DNA of 64,000 nucleotides from Phaeosaccion multiseriatum (taxonomy: Eukaryota > Ochrophyta, other classes): NCBI GenBank assembly GCA_965112735.1, contig OZ218959.1:1302001-1366000 (forward strand), written 5' to 3'. Within the stretch, counting starts at the first letter, position 1. The number at the start of each line of letters is the position of its first letter. Both the position numbers and the translations under genes were made by a program. The notes beneath the pieces are model-generated. The model was not told where the DNA came from. It ran no database searches and was given only the letters and a program-made list of their open reading frames with translations. Below are positions 1 to 12,600 of the stretch, piece by piece.

Positions 1-1516
1 ACCGCGCTACAAGGGGCAAAGTGGGCGGGGAGACACATCGAGTGCCGTCACCAACATCAAGCACACTGTGTGTAAGGGGCAGGGAGGGGGGGGGTCGAAG
101 CATGAAGACATATCCAGGTATCATAGACCGCCGCTGCGAGGAAAGCGGCGCGGCTCCAACCGTACAAGCGAAGCAAGGCATGGCAAGGCGACAAGGCCTA
201 GAAGCGAAGCAAGGGCATGGGGGCTACATGCAGCCAGAAGCACTCCTTTGTGACGCAGTCAGCCGCACATTTTTTATCCACAGGAGTTTAGTAGTTGAGA
301 AAGACGTACGCGTATATACAAACGCCAATGCTGGTAGGACATTGCCGGCTTCCAGCACGCCTTCTTTGGCCAAGGGGCACAGCGGCACAGCACAGCAGCT
401 TCTATCGATCGACACTTGTCGGCCCAGAGCGTGCAGTGGAGCTCAGTCACGAGGCTGGCCGTGGGCAAAGGTAGTAGCCACCATGTGGTCATTGAGACAG
501 TTAAAAAGAAGGGCAGGCATGGCAGGCATGGCACTCACACGGTCCTGGGGCAGCTTACAGTGCTGGAGAATAATAAATGAAGCTATATTAGCGAGAAAGT
601 TACACACAATAGAGCCGTGGCCTAGGTGCCGTGTCCGACAAGCGGAGTTTGCGTGACGAAAGGCAGCAGCGCGAAGCAGCTCGGGCGCCACACAGGACTC
701 CTTCACGCGGGTAGATTACGAGAGTCTTGCCGGCATGCGTGGGTGCGTGCGTGTGTGTGCGTGCGTGCGTGTGTGTGCGTGCGTGCGTGCGTATGTGCGT
801 GTGTACATGTTCGAATGCGGGCGTAGCGTGGAGTAGGGCTTCCGGCACGCGACCTATCTAAGCCCAGGCGTCCATCCTATCCTGCCCACCCGTTACTTAC
901 TCTTGTCGCTCCATCACAGCGCTGCTTCGGACGGCTTGAACGCGCAACATCACTCTGTTCTTACATCCCGCGGTGCGTTGCTGGTGGCGGAGGTTCGCTC
1001 GCGCGGGGACATTCCTTCAGAGTGAATTGGCTCTCCTCGCCCGCGGAGCATCGCTGTGAAGGAGGGGTTATGAACGGCGCTTTCTCATAAGTCTTGGGGC
1101 GTTGGCGCGTAGCTTCAAGAGTATTGATCCGCCGAAGCGGGGTACAACTTCGGACTCGCCTTCACTACCCAGTCAAGGGCTGCTTACGGAAGGAGACGCG
1201 AAGCACACCATGCAGCCAAGTCAAAGTCAGTATGTGGAGGAGCCACGACGCGAGTCGGCGTTGGCCGATCTATTCGTAGAGCAGCCGTGAGCAAAAGGGG
1301 ATTTATCGGCTTCTTCTGGAGCGCTCAGACTCAGCTCGGCCCAGTGCTGGGGCTCCCTCTCCTAGCCACAGCAGACTGTACATTCTCCGCTCTCGCTATT
1401 GTCGCTCGATTTCTCTCTGTCGCACTGCTTGGGCAGAGCCCTTTTAACACCTTCAATCTACTGTCACTTAAATTCTTTCTTTGTCAAGCACATGAGTACC
1501 CCCTTTTGACGAGGTC
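1..1516. other. no recognisable gene; GT/GC microsatellite
   Basis: I see no gene that can be supported here. The longest open frame (21-656, plus) has no domain, is Arg/Ser-rich and looks fortuitous. A (TGCG/TGTG)n microsatellite lies at about 738-806. The right part is probably promoter and 5' UTR of the Hsp20-like gene that starts at 1517. Confidence 0.5.
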
Positions 1517-2348
1517 ATGAAGTTGGGCATGAACGGGAAGAAGCGAGAGCGAGAGGGGGAGAGCGAGATAGAGGCCCCTCTCGTTATCGCGAGCTCGTCA
1601 GGCCATCTTGGCGAAAAGGCTTCTCTTCCATTGGGGCACGTAGTTCATCTCCTGGTAGGGCAGGGGAAGAGGCTGTCTCCGACTCCTGGCAGCGCAAAGG
1701 GGCCGCTCGCCGCTCAGCAGCAACAGCAGCAGCTGCAGCAGGAGCAGCTGCAGAAGGAGCGCCAGGAGCCCCAAGGGCGGCCGCCATTCATGCCCACCAA
1801 CTGCTCAGAGTGCACCAAGGCCATCTATATCAGCTGCGAGCTTCCGAATGTGAAGACGGAGGACATTCAGTGAGTATAAAAGGAGCGAAACCTTGAATCT
1901 CATCTGCGCTTACTCCGAGCTTGCTTCGTTGCCTTGGATCGCCCCATCCACAGCGTCACGTTCAATGAGCGGACCCGCGAGCTGACCATCACCGCGGAAG
2001 CCAGGCCCGAGCCGCTGGAGAACGGGGAGGTGTTTCGTCTGCGGAACAGGCGCTACGGCCGCATGAGCAGGATATTCGTTCTGCCCGAGTACATCACCTC
2101 TGACGGCGCAACTGTTGAGTTCAAGGCGTGAGTGAAAGCAGGTCACCCATAAACGACCACCAACATGTGCCTAAGCTCTCACCCCCTCCCCTCTGCCTGT
2201 GTCGCCTTTGCCGTGCAATCCTCGACCTTGTGACTGGCGGTGCTGCGTCGTCCTCGGGTCATCCCTTGGCGCTCTCAGGGACTCCGTGCTACGCATCTGC
2301 TTCCTCAAGAAGAAGAATGAGAAGAGGACCCTGCGCATCACGGGCTGA
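1517..2348 (+). CDS. small heat-shock protein (Hsp20/alpha-crystallin domain), 3 exons
   Basis: Exons 1517-1869, 1954-2127 and 2279-2348 splice to a 198-residue frame with GT-AG introns. The N-terminal half is low-complexity with a Gln run (about residues 72-85). From about residue 100 it follows the alpha-crystallin fold: ISCELPNVKTEDI, then VTFNERTRELTITAE, then RNRRYGRMSRIFVLPEYI, then a final strand SVLRICFLKKKNEKRTLRITG-like segment ending at the stop. This matches the Hsp20 pattern (LPGV-ked, RRYGxFxRxFxLPe, GVLxI). Family members are ATP-independent holdases that bind unfolding proteins as oligomers. The start is the first ATG of the open frame; no targeting peptide is obvious. The family call is firm; the start and N-terminal length are less certain. 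Confidence 0.8.
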
Positions 2349-3333
2349 GGCAAGCACTGCCAGCGCGCCTAGGAGTGCCGTGCGTTGTGTGAGTGCATTC
2401 GAGTGGCGTCAACTCCTCTTCGATGGCTCGAGGACTACATTTGTGTAATACATATATTATTATGTAAAGAGCCTGCCGCTCAGAGGAGAGAGATGCGCAC
2501 GAGGTGTGCAAGACCAGCAGCAAAGCGCGTATGTATCGATAGCATCCAGAGGACTTGAGTCCTGAGTACGTCACAAAACGTTGTCGCTGCCTCATCTGTC
2601 GTGCGTGCGGCTGCCCCCGCCTTGCCACACCCTCTGCTTGTCCGTTTCTGTGCTCGAATGCAATACATATCCGACGCTCGCCGCTACGGCGCGCCTTCGG
2701 CGAGAGTCCCCGGCATCCGTAACTCCACTCTCCTTCCCTCCCCTGGACTCTCTCGCTAGCCCCGATTCCTCGTTCGTTCGACCGCTTGGACTTGTCATCT
2801 CGGCGCATGCCCGCAGCGCTAACGTCCGTCCAGCATGGTTTTGGAAGGTACGCCCCTCACCTGTGGTGGCCGGCCTCTTGCCCAAGCCACAGGGAGACAT
2901 GAGGAGAGAAATGGCCCACTTTTGCTGCGGCCCTCACTCTCGCCCAAGCAAGTGACCCCACACACATAAAACGGAGGCAGGGCCGTTGTCTTGCAGTCGT
3001 TTAGAACAATGGCACCCGCTGCTCTGTGCCCTTGTGCTCGCGCCTCCTTGGCTCCGACGATTTGGTCTGGACATGTGGGAGGGTGGGTGGGAGAGATTTC
3101 TGGTACAGAAGATCACGCCCTTGCCCTTATCGCACCCCAATCCACCCTGCCATACGGTAGCCATACGGTAGCCTGTACTTCAGATCCTTCTCTGGTGCTT
3201 CTGCTGCTGTATCACCAACTGCTGCTGATCCTCCTACTGCGGAGAAGACACTCAATATAGAGGGTGTGCACTGCATGCACCCCCCGTGGAGGTGGAAGAG
3301 GAGCTTCCCTCGCCCGTTCGCGTCCCCACTCAC
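2349..3333. other. intergenic, convergent 3' ends
   Basis: This gap lies between the stop of the Hsp20-like gene (plus) and the stop of the LYR-ApaG gene (minus), so it should hold two 3' UTRs. I see no conserved coding exon in it. Confidence 0.5.
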
Positions 3334-4534
3334 TCAGGGCGGGTCCCCCAGCAGCTTGAAGGGGGCAACATTCACGTCGAACAGGCAAAGGGGCCCTCCC
3401 TTGAGCCGCGTGCCCCCGTCCTTCTCTCCATGTTCCCCCTTCCCCTTGTCCTTCTCCTCCTCTTCCCCTGCTGCTGCATCAGCACCACCACCACCATCAC
3501 CACCACCGCCACCACCCGCAGCAGCCGCAGCAGCAGCAGCAGCAGCGTCCACCCCAGCCTTCTCGCCCTCTCTCTTGTCTTCCACCTTCATGGTCTGAAA
3601 GCTTCCCGTCATGACGCCTCGCGCACAAGGTAACTGAGCCCCGCTGATGTACATGACCGCTCCTCCCGGGCGTAAGAGAGGCTGCTCACCTACAATACCA
3701 GGCGAACCCTTGGGCACCTCCTCTGGCGTACCTTCCTCGGGGTAGATCTGCCAGTGCCTTGAGATAATCTGCACAGTCTCCTTGCTGAGGTTATCGATAC
3801 GGATCCTGTACACAAAGAAGGATACCTTACGATTTGGAGCTTCGTCCTCCCCCCCCGCGTCGGCCGCCTGAGTAGCAGAGTCGGGCGCGTCCTGCGTAAT
3901 CAGCCAGCGGCTCGTGGCAATTACCCGAATACCCAACGTCTCCGCTACGCTCGTAGTCTTCATCCTGTCCATCTGCTCTGCCAGCTCCCGTAACGCAGTG
4001 AAGGCCAAGTCCAGTCTCTCTCCCGCACTCAGCTGTGCAAGCGCCGCCTCTCCCACCCCTCCTCTTCCTTCTTCTTCTTCTCCTCCTCCTCCTGCTCCTG
4101 CTGCTGCTGCTGCGGATGCCCCCGCTGGTGGGAGTGGAACTTGGAAGGAGCGTCTGATAAGACCCCTTAGGTAGCTCGCCGTGGCAAAATTGGGGCAGTC
4201 CTGTGGGAGCACTCTCATCAGCTCCTCCGCCACAGCCCCCTCCTCCACGCCCCGCACCTCCACCGGAGGATAGCGGTACAAATGGGCGTACTTGTCGACC
4301 TCCAATGGAGCTTGGATGTAGAGGCCGCCAGAGGCCGACCTGCGTGTGAGGAAGGAGCACAAGTGTGGTGAAGCTTGTTAGTGAAAGGGGAAGGAAGGGC
4401 TGCTTCACATATGGACACCTAATCTTCTGTCTTTCGCGCCATGGAAGATGCCCGGGAAGGCGAAAAGGAGGGGGTGTACGTGAGAGAGAAGGAGACAGGG
4501 GGGCGATACGAGGGAGATAACCGAGGGAGAAAGA

Positions 4535-4595
<61 letters not shown>

Positions 4596-4692
4596 GGAGA
4601 GAGAGAGAGACATGGCCCACTCACTTCTTGATTTCCCGCACATCCCTGAGAAAGGCGCGATAAAGCGCAAGACTCGTCCTCCTCGTCGCCAT
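3334..4692 (-). CDS. LYR-motif / ApaG-domain fusion protein
   Basis: Two exons, 4625-4692 and 3334-4339 (minus), join to 357 residues. Exon 1 encodes a short basic start and the tripeptide LYR in SLALYRAFLRDVREIKK, the hallmark of Complex1_LYR small proteins, which bind acyl carrier protein or serve as mitochondrial assembly factors. Exon 2 continues with a helical stretch compatible with the LYR fold (EELMRVLPQ, then YLRGLIRRSFQ). From about residue 160 it carries an ApaG/DUF525 beta-domain: GIRVIATSRWL, YRIRIDNLSKETVQIISRHW, GEQPLLRPGGAVMYISGAQL, GVMTGSFQTM, and the closing strand FDVNVAPFKLL. An Ala/Gly/Asp/Glu insertion of about 55 residues splits the last two ApaG strands, and a second low-complexity insert separates the two domains. 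The intron donor follows codon 22 and leaves phase 2. Mitochondrial action is inferred from the LYR family only. The 5' end is head-to-head with the zinc-binding gene at 5207. Confidence 0.75.
4540..4612. repeat. (GA)n microsatellite in the LYR-ApaG intron
   Basis: About 70 bases of near-perfect GA dinucleotides lie on the plus strand, that is (CT)n in the sense of the host gene, a few bases downstream of the splice donor. Confidence 0.9.
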
Positions 4693-5206
4693 GGGCAAGG
4701 CGGAACTTTTAAGGAGCTTCTTCTCCTACTATTCCATGATCATTCATGATCATCAAGGAACAGCTCGTGATCCCGCCAATTTCAGTTTGAGCTTCTCTCT
4801 TGTGTTTGTGGACTGATCGTAAACTCCATTTCCCCCTGTCTTCCCTCCTCCCCCGGTAAGGATGAGAGAGAACTGGGAAATGGTGGATTTGATAGAGTGG
4901 CTTTTAGTTCCCTTCCCGCATCAACGACGTCCCCGTCACCCCACGTTGGAGAATGATGGATGAGTACCGGACGCCACCCCAAGGGCTCCAATCCTTCCTT
5001 ATCTTTTCCCATCGCTGACCTGCTGCGAAACTCTTGCATGCATGTACACTGTGTACCCTCCATATCTCCCATTCCCTCCCTTCTTCGTCCCTTCTCCGTT
5101 GTATTCCTACAGCTCTCTAAGCTCCTCCCCCGCGCCCTGAACCTGTGTCTCCTTTCCCCCTCTCAGCAGAGCTTCACTCCCTTTAAAGCAAACAAAGCAA
5201 GTAATC
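4693..5206. promoter_or_regulatory. bidirectional intergenic region, LYR-ApaG / zinc-binding gene
   Basis: This 514-bp gap separates two divergent start codons and must hold both promoters. The only striking element is a nested palindrome ATGATCAT-T-CATGATCAT at about 4736-4753, close to the LYR-ApaG start. No TATA box is evident. Confidence 0.45.
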
Positions 5207-5921
5207 ATGGGCGGAGGAAACGGACAGAAGAGCGCAGCCGGTGAGTGCCAGACCCAAAGAAACCTGCCAAGAGGGGCGAAGCTCGGAAGGAATGGATGCT
5301 GATACAATGCGATAACGCGTATAGGTAACGTCCAGTCAGCGGCGAGTGCTTACCATCCAACTCCGCGTTCCGTATTCGATTGTTGTTCCTGTTCTTCTGC
5401 TTCTCCTCCTCCGCTTAGCACGAGCGAAGAATCAGGCAAAGGCCAAGAAGGGGGCTAAGGGCTCGGAGTTGTCCTCCAACGCTGCGGCCCTGACTCTCGT
5501 CTGCAAGGTGCGTACGGATGGCAGATTGGCCCCCATCTCCTGGCCTCTTCCCTCTCGTACGCACCCCACACGCCCCCCCCCCCCCCTTCTCTCTCTTTGC
5601 AGCCTTGCCCCAACCAATCAATTCCTCTCGTCCGCTGAAGCAGCACCTGTAGCGAATAGTGTGGTTGGGGGGGGGGGGGGGATCAAACCCTGCTAGAGAG
5701 GTCCTAATCGCGCAGACTGGTAAATCTGATGAATTCAATCTTGCTCTCCTTTCCCCCCTCTGCTGGGTTGCTCTGCTCTCCTGCTCTCCGCGTGCCTTCC
5801 CCTTCAGATCTGTCGCGCAAGTTTCATGTCAACGTCCAACGACAACGTGCTCAAGCAACATCACGAGGGAAAGCACTCTAAAATGACCATTGGGCAGTGC
5901 TTTGACAAGTTCGCCGCCTAA
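5207..5921 (+). CDS. small zinc-binding protein of the At2g23090/zf-met2 type, 3 exons
   Basis: Exons 5207-5240, 5419-5507 and 5808-5921 give a 78-residue protein. The N-terminus MGGGNGQKSA followed by a basic AKNQAKAKKG stretch resembles the SERF/4F5-like lead of this family. The C-terminal half carries CKICRASFMSTSNDNVLKQH and then HEGKHSK, a CxxC...H...H zinc site typical of At2g23090-like proteins, and ends with IGQCFDKFAA. The length matches the family (about 75-85 residues). These are small conserved eukaryotic proteins of unclear function, so I assign none. The middle exon junction falls between the two cysteines of the CxxC motif (CK | IC). Confidence 0.8.
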
Positions 5922-6707
5922 GGAAGGGGAATAGCCCAAACCCATCAGTCTATCATCTATGTCATCTGATGGGAGAAGGGGCGTGAGGAGAGAAGGAGGA
6001 GGATGATGAGGCCGGCAGGCAGCAAGGCAGGCAGGCAGGAAGGCAGGCAGGCAGCCTTCGTCAGAATTCAGTTCGGCTTGGCTGGTTCGGCCCACGCGAC
6101 CAGCCTCTCTGCCGCGGCTTTGGCGATGGGATAGCGGCTTGTGGGGCGGTGCCTTCCCCTGCTCTCGGTTCTCGGCTCTAGGTGCTCGGTGCTCGGTGCG
6201 CGGTGCTCTCTCCACCTCTCTCTCTACTGCTGCCCAAGGCCTGCAGAGGGGGCTGCGGGAAAGGCGGGGACTCTGTGTAGTTTGGAAGGCAAGGAGAAAG
6301 GCCTGCCATGTAATTAGATACAACGAAGTAGAACTTTCCCCTCACGCTTGTCCTTCCTTGGCCCATTGGGCACCAGCTGACTGCAAGTAACCGCACTTTG
6401 TTTCAGCTGGGCCCTTGCTTGGAGGGCAGTGGCGGTCGTTCTTCTTCTTTGTGAGGAGAGAGGGAGAGAAAGGGGAAGGGACCCTGGACAAAGGCTATCT
6501 GATTACTGATTACGGACGGCCAGCCGGGCCTGATTACTGATTATGACCGGCGACCGACGCCAGCCGGGCTGATTTATTGACGCCAGCCGGCCTGATGTCC
6601 AGGGTCGAAAAGAGGACGGTGCGGGGTAAAGGGTGTCAGGACTATGGTAAAAGTAAAGCATTTCCCGAAAGGCCTTTTGCCTTCAAGGTTCAAATACAGT
6701 GTAAGAG
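5922..6707. other. intergenic; imperfect GC-rich repeats
   Basis: No gene is supported. A GGCA(GGCA)n tract lies at about 6010-6055. At about 6498-6597 the words CCAGCCGGG/CCTGATTACTGATTA recur three times in imperfect tandem. The right end holds the 5' UTR and promoter of the PPDK gene. Confidence 0.45.
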
Positions 6708-7572
6708 ATGGCTGATCGACTTCTTCTCACTGTCGTCACCCTCGTGGGTGCTGGCGGGCTACATGGTCCTCTCTCTGGCTTTGGAGGCGGCGGCGGCGGC
6801 GGCGGGGTCGTGCATGGCTTTGTTTTCCAGCCCCCCGTTCGTACTGATCTGCGTCTGATGAGCAAGACAACAGCGGGGAAAGAGCAGAGAAAGGACCTCG
6901 CAGTGCTGGACGAGCCCCCGCCCGCCGCGAAGATGCCCGCCGCGACTGTAGCGTCTGGGCTGATATCCGGGCATCTGACCACCCCAGCAGCTGGACAACA
7001 AAAACGGGTCTACCTGCTCAGTGAAGGGCACAAGGACATGAAGGACGTGCTGGGTGGCAAAGGAGCTAACCTCTGTGAAATGTCGAAGCTCGGCCTCCCT
7101 GTTCCGCCCGCCTTCGTCATCGCGACCAGTTGCTGCTCGGACTACTTCAAGCATATCAAGGCTCAGGGAAAGACTGGGTTGCCGGCGGGGCTGAAGGTGA
7201 GCCTGCTCCCTCTTCCTCCTCCTCGCCTTTGCGACAGCTCTTCCCGGGCCTGTAGGATAGGCTTTGGCCTTCGCGTACCGCTGGCGGGGCATCCTGCTCC
7301 TCACGCCCATCCCTCCCTCTCCACCGCCTCCTGCTTCTTGCCCCTTGCTTCCTCTCTTGCACAGGACGAGTATCTGCCCGCCCTCGCGGACATTGAGAAG
7401 AAGATGGGCAAGTCGTTCGGCGATCCCAACAACGCTTTGCTCGTTTCAGTCCGCTCTGGCGCCAGAGCTTCCATGCCAGGTGAAACCTCACTTCTCTCCT
7501 CACTCTAAATCCCTCCATTGAACCCCCTCCTCATTCTTTAGCAAAATGTACTAGAAGTACGGTTTCTTGAGG

Positions 7573-7624
<52 letters not shown>

Positions 7625-9153
7625 TTCCTCACTCTCTGTCTGTGTACCCACGCCACCCCCACCGTCGGACTTCACCCTTGCCCCCTACTTCCCACTCTCA
7701 CCACACCACACCACACTGGCCACCTAATACTCCTTCTGCACAAAGGCATGCTTGACACTGTGCTGAACCTCGGTATGAATGAGCAAGTTGCCCAAGGTAT
7801 GCTGGATGGTAACGTGGGGTCGCCTCGCTTCGTGTACGACACCTACCGCCGCTTCATTCAGGCAAGCACGTCCCAAAAGATTGATTTGCATTGTTGCTTC
7901 TCTCTCTCTGTCTACCTGTAGCCGCCAATGCCCTACTAGGCCACGTGCTGTTTCGCTTCCTCCTCCCCCTCTACCCTCCTCCTCGCCCTCCACCCGCTGC
8001 TGATGGCTCGCCCTGCTTCACCACCCGACCCACTGGACGGGACAACTTCTCCTTCGTATCCTCCTCCTCTGCAGATGTTCAGTACGGTGGTGATGGACTT
8101 GTCTTCGGAGCCTTTCGAGCAAGTCATTGACGCCCGCAAGACCGCCAGGGGGGTCAAACTGGACGTGGAGATGGAGGCCGACGACTGGAAGGTAGGCACT
8201 CCAGTCTAAGGGCAAGGGCAAGAGTAAGGCCCAGGACCACTCAGTCGCCTCGCTCCTAAATCGCTGCGGTACCGGCCTGTTTGTCTGCTGCCTACGCACA
8301 CCCTGCTCACACTCACCCACTCATCCACTCACCCACCCACCCACCCACCCACCCACCCATCCACCCACTCACCCACCCGCCCACATTGTACCCACAGCAC
8401 GTGGTGGAGCAGTTCCTCCTCCTTAACCCAAACATGCCCAGCGACGCGCATCAGCAGCTGGAGATGGCCATCGAGGCGGTGTTCAAGAGCTGGTTCAACC
8501 CCAGAGCAATGACCTACCGCTCCATGTATGGCATTCCCTCGGACTGGGGCACGGCTGTCAACATTCAGGTGGGTGGATGGGTGGATGGGTGGGTGGGTGG
8601 GTGGGTGGGTGGGTGGGGGGGTAAACAAGAAACCCCAGTAAGGGTGCCAGGGCGAAACATCTTTCTCGATGTCTTGTATTCCTCCTTATGCCCACCTCCC
8701 CTTATCAAAGAAGCTTCCTCTATCTCTCCCTCCCTCCCTCCCTCCCTCCCTCCCTCCCTCCCTCCCTCCCTCCCTCCCTCCCTCCCTCTATCCATCCGTC
8801 CCTCCCCAATCACAGGCGATGGTGTTTGGCAACATGAATGATCAGTCGGGCACAGGAGTGGCCTTCAGCCGAGACCCTTCCACGGGCGAGAGAGTGTTCT
8901 TCGGAGAGTTCCTCAGTAACGCTGCTGGAGAGGACGTGGTGGCGGGGATTCGTACCCCCCTGCCCCTTTCACAAATGGCGGAGACGTGGCCGGAGGCGTA
9001 TGCCGAGCTTGACAAGATCCAGACCAACCTCGAGACCTTCTACAAGGATATGCAAGTGTGTGTCAGGACACTGGCTGGGGTTGGGTGGGCAATACTTATT
9101 CTCAATTCTACCCGGTCCGATTCTTCCCTCCTCTTCTTACACACACACAAACA

Positions 9154-9190
<37 letters not shown>

Positions 9191-9457
9191 ATACACACAT
9201 ACAGGATATGGAGTTCACCATCGAAAACGGGCGCCTCTTCATGCTACAGACGCGAGACGGCAAGCGAACCCCTCGAGCCGCAGTCAAGATCGCCTGTGAC
9301 CTCGTGGATGAGGGCAAGCTGTCGCCCAATGAGGCCCTGCTGCGCATCCCTGCGGACCAGGTGGACTACCTTCTGCTGCCATCCATCGACCCCGACGCAC
9401 CCAAGACGTGTATCGCGACGGGTCTGCCGGCCTCTCCCGGAGCTGTCACAGGTAGGC

Positions 9458-9537
<80 letters not shown>

Positions 9538-9620
9538 TGTGAGCGTGTGCGTGTGCGTGTGCGTGCGTCTGCGTGTGTGTGTGTGCGTGTGTGTCTGTGT
9601 GTGTGCGTGTGTGTGCGCGC

Positions 9621-9653
<33 letters not shown>

Positions 9654-12600
9654 CGTGTGCGTGTGCGTGTGCGTGTGTGTGTGTGTGAGTGAGTGTGTGC
9701 GTGTGTGTGGGAGAGAGAGGTGTACGTGTAGGTTTGACACTGTTCTATGTCTGTGTGCCCTCGCGTCTCCATATTCGTCCTCAACGCTCCATCAATTGCC
9801 ATCCCCTCTCTGTACACCCTCTCCCGATCACTCCATCCACCCACCAACATCCACTACCATCCAACCCATCCAACCCATCCACCCATATACCCGTACTGTG
9901 TTCCTTCCTTCACACACTTGGGCATCTCTCGTGGCAGGGGAGATTGTCTTCACCCCCAAGCACGCCGAGGAGGCCGCCGCCGCCGGAAAGAAGGTCATTC
10001 TCGTGCGTAAGGAGACCACTCCAGAGGACATTAATGGAATGAGCTCAGCGGAGGGTGAGTGGAAGAGGGATGGCAGTGGACGGAGAGGGAAGGAGGGAGG
10101 GAGGGAGGGAGGGAGGGAGGGAGTAGGAAGGAGCGAAGCGCATCCCCTTAATAAGGAGGAGCGTGTGTGTGCGTGCGTGCATGTGCGTGCCCGCGTGGCA
10201 AGGCTGTGAATATCAATGTTCACTCCTAGCCCCCCTCGCTCGCACGCACGCACGCACCCACGCACCTCCCATGTTGCTAAGGTGTGCTGACATCTCTCGG
10301 AGGTATGACGAGCCACGCAGCGGTGGTGGCCAGGGGGATGGGCAGGTGCTGCATCACGGGGGCTGACATCAAAGTGGATGCCAAGGCCGGCACCTTCACC
10401 ACCCAGGATGGGAAGGTGAGGGGCGGGAGAGGAGGGAGGGGAGGGAGAGGAGGGGTGAAGGGTGGAGGATGAGGGGGTGGGGGTTGAGGGGTGAGGGGTG
10501 AGGGGTGAGAGTGGGGAGGGCGGGGAGGGAGAGAGAAGATGAACATTCCGCGAAGGGGGTGGGCTGGCGTGCAATGTGTCCATCCCCTTTCTGCATTCTA
10601 CCTTTGCCTTTCGGACAGCCGCTGCAGTCAACCCGTCACTTTTACGGAGGGCTAAGTTCTCAAGGCACTCGCGCTCTTCTCCTTTCCTCTCCTCCCCTCC
10701 CCCGCTCATCCCCCCCTCCCCTCCTCCTTCCTTCCCTGCCCCCCTCAGGTATTCCATGAGGGGCAGGTCATAACTCTCGACGGCTCCACAGGGCAGGCCT
10801 TCGACGGCTCTGTGGCCCGCCTCCCCGCCAGGGCTGACGACGATTTTGAGGTGTGTATCACCAACGTGTATGTGTGTGTGCGTGTGTGTGCGTGTGTGTG
10901 CGTGTGTGTGTGGTTGTAGGTGTGCGTATGTGTAAGTGAATGTGGATGCGTGTTCGTGTATGTGTCTGTGTCGTATTGTGTACGTGTGGCCTGATTCAGC
11001 TCACTCGCTTATCCCACTTCAAACAAGGCCCACACCACACTCATACCACGCACTTACTCTCGAGCCGTCTTCCTCTCCCTCCATCCACTGCCACCCCTCT
11101 CCATCAAAAGCGCGTTCTGGGCTGGGCTGACGACGTCCGTACCACCAAAGTGTTCGCCAACGCCGACACCCCCACCAATGCCCAAGACGCCCGTCGCCTC
11201 GGCGCTGAGGGCATCGGTCTATGCCGCACGGAGCACATGTTCTTTGACCCCTCTCGCATCACGGAGATGCGGGCAATGATCTTGTCCGGAGAGGAGCAGG
11301 GGGAGAAGGAGGTACACCTTGATCGAATGTTCGAGTTTCAAAGGGATGACCTTCGAGCTATGATGAAGGTAGGGGATGGCAGTGGATGGTGGGGACCGAG
11401 AGAGAGAGAGAGAGAGGGGACAAATATTCTCCCTGGCCTGTGCGTGCGTGCGTGCGTGTGCGCCTTTCCTCGCCCTGCCCCCTGCCCTTTCTCTTGAGGT
11501 CCTCACTTCCTCACCCCCTCCCCTCCCCTCCCCCTCCCCTCCCCCTGCCTTCCCCCCTGCAGGAAATGGACGGTCTCCCCGTCACTGTCCGCCTTCTCGA
11601 CCCTCCTCTCCACGAGTTCCTGCCACACTCCGACAACGACTTCGTTGCCCTAGCCAAGGCCATAGGCAAGAGTGAGGAGGACATTCGAGTGCTTGCCTCG
11701 AGTATGGAGGAGGTGAATCCCATGTTGGGCTTTAGGGGTTGTCGTCTAGGGGTTGTTTTCCCGGAGATTACCCTCATGCAGGTAAGGAGGGAGGGGAGGG
11801 AGGGGACACTCGCATGCACGTACACGCACGCACCCACGCACCCACTCACGCGCGTCACCCACCCACCCACGCACTCACCTACACGCACGCATCCACGCAC
11901 CAACGCTACCCACTTCTCCCCCCAAGCAGGTGAAGGCCATCGTCACAGCGGCGGTGCAACTGAAGCAGGAGGGATTGGACCCACGCCCCTCCATCATGGT
12001 GCCAGTTGTGAGTCTCTCCTCGGAGCTGGAGCTGCTGCTGCCCCAATGTGAGGCTATGGCTGTCAAAGTTATGGCGGAGCATGGTGTGCACGTGCCCATC
12101 GCCTTCGGTACCATGGTGAGTAGTTGGTGATACGTATGGCCTGGGGATAGCTGGATGTCTATAAAATGTGAGTACGGTATGACTGTATTGCTTACGCCTG
12201 GGCCGTGGACATATATTAAATCCCACTGAAGTACCTCCGACGCAACGCATCAAGGGCCTTCAAAGTAAAGTGAAACTGAACCAACTTCCAAATGGCACGA
12301 AACGTACACCGAACAGCTGGAGCTGCCTCGGGCCTGCCTCCTGGCGGACTCGATCGCCTCTACGGGCGTCTCCTTCATCTCCTTCGGCACGAATGACCTC
12401 ACGCAGAGCACGTTCGGCTTCTCCAGGGATGACGTCGGCCGCTTCATGCCCGCGTGAGTAGTACCACTGTACTTATGATGCGTAGCTACGTATGGGGAGT
12501 GCGGGTGGGCTTCTCTCCCCCCCCCCCCCTTCCCTCCCTCCCTCCCTCCCTCCAGCCCTCTCTCTCTATCCCTCACTTCCTCACTCACTCACTCGCTTAC

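Noticed and set aside
21-656. 211-codon open frame at the left edge
   Set aside because: No domain, no compositional or splice support; Arg/Ser/Gly-rich as expected for a chance frame in GC-rich DNA.
1870-1885. TATAAAAG in the Hsp20 gene as a promoter
   Set aside because: It overlaps the splice donor of intron 1, and the exon upstream of it completes the alpha-crystallin domain, so it is most likely coincidental.
9366-9850. Thr/His-rich frames opposite the GT tract of PPDK intron 7
   Set aside because: Pure product of the (GT)n repeat; flanked by conserved PPDK exons on the other strand.
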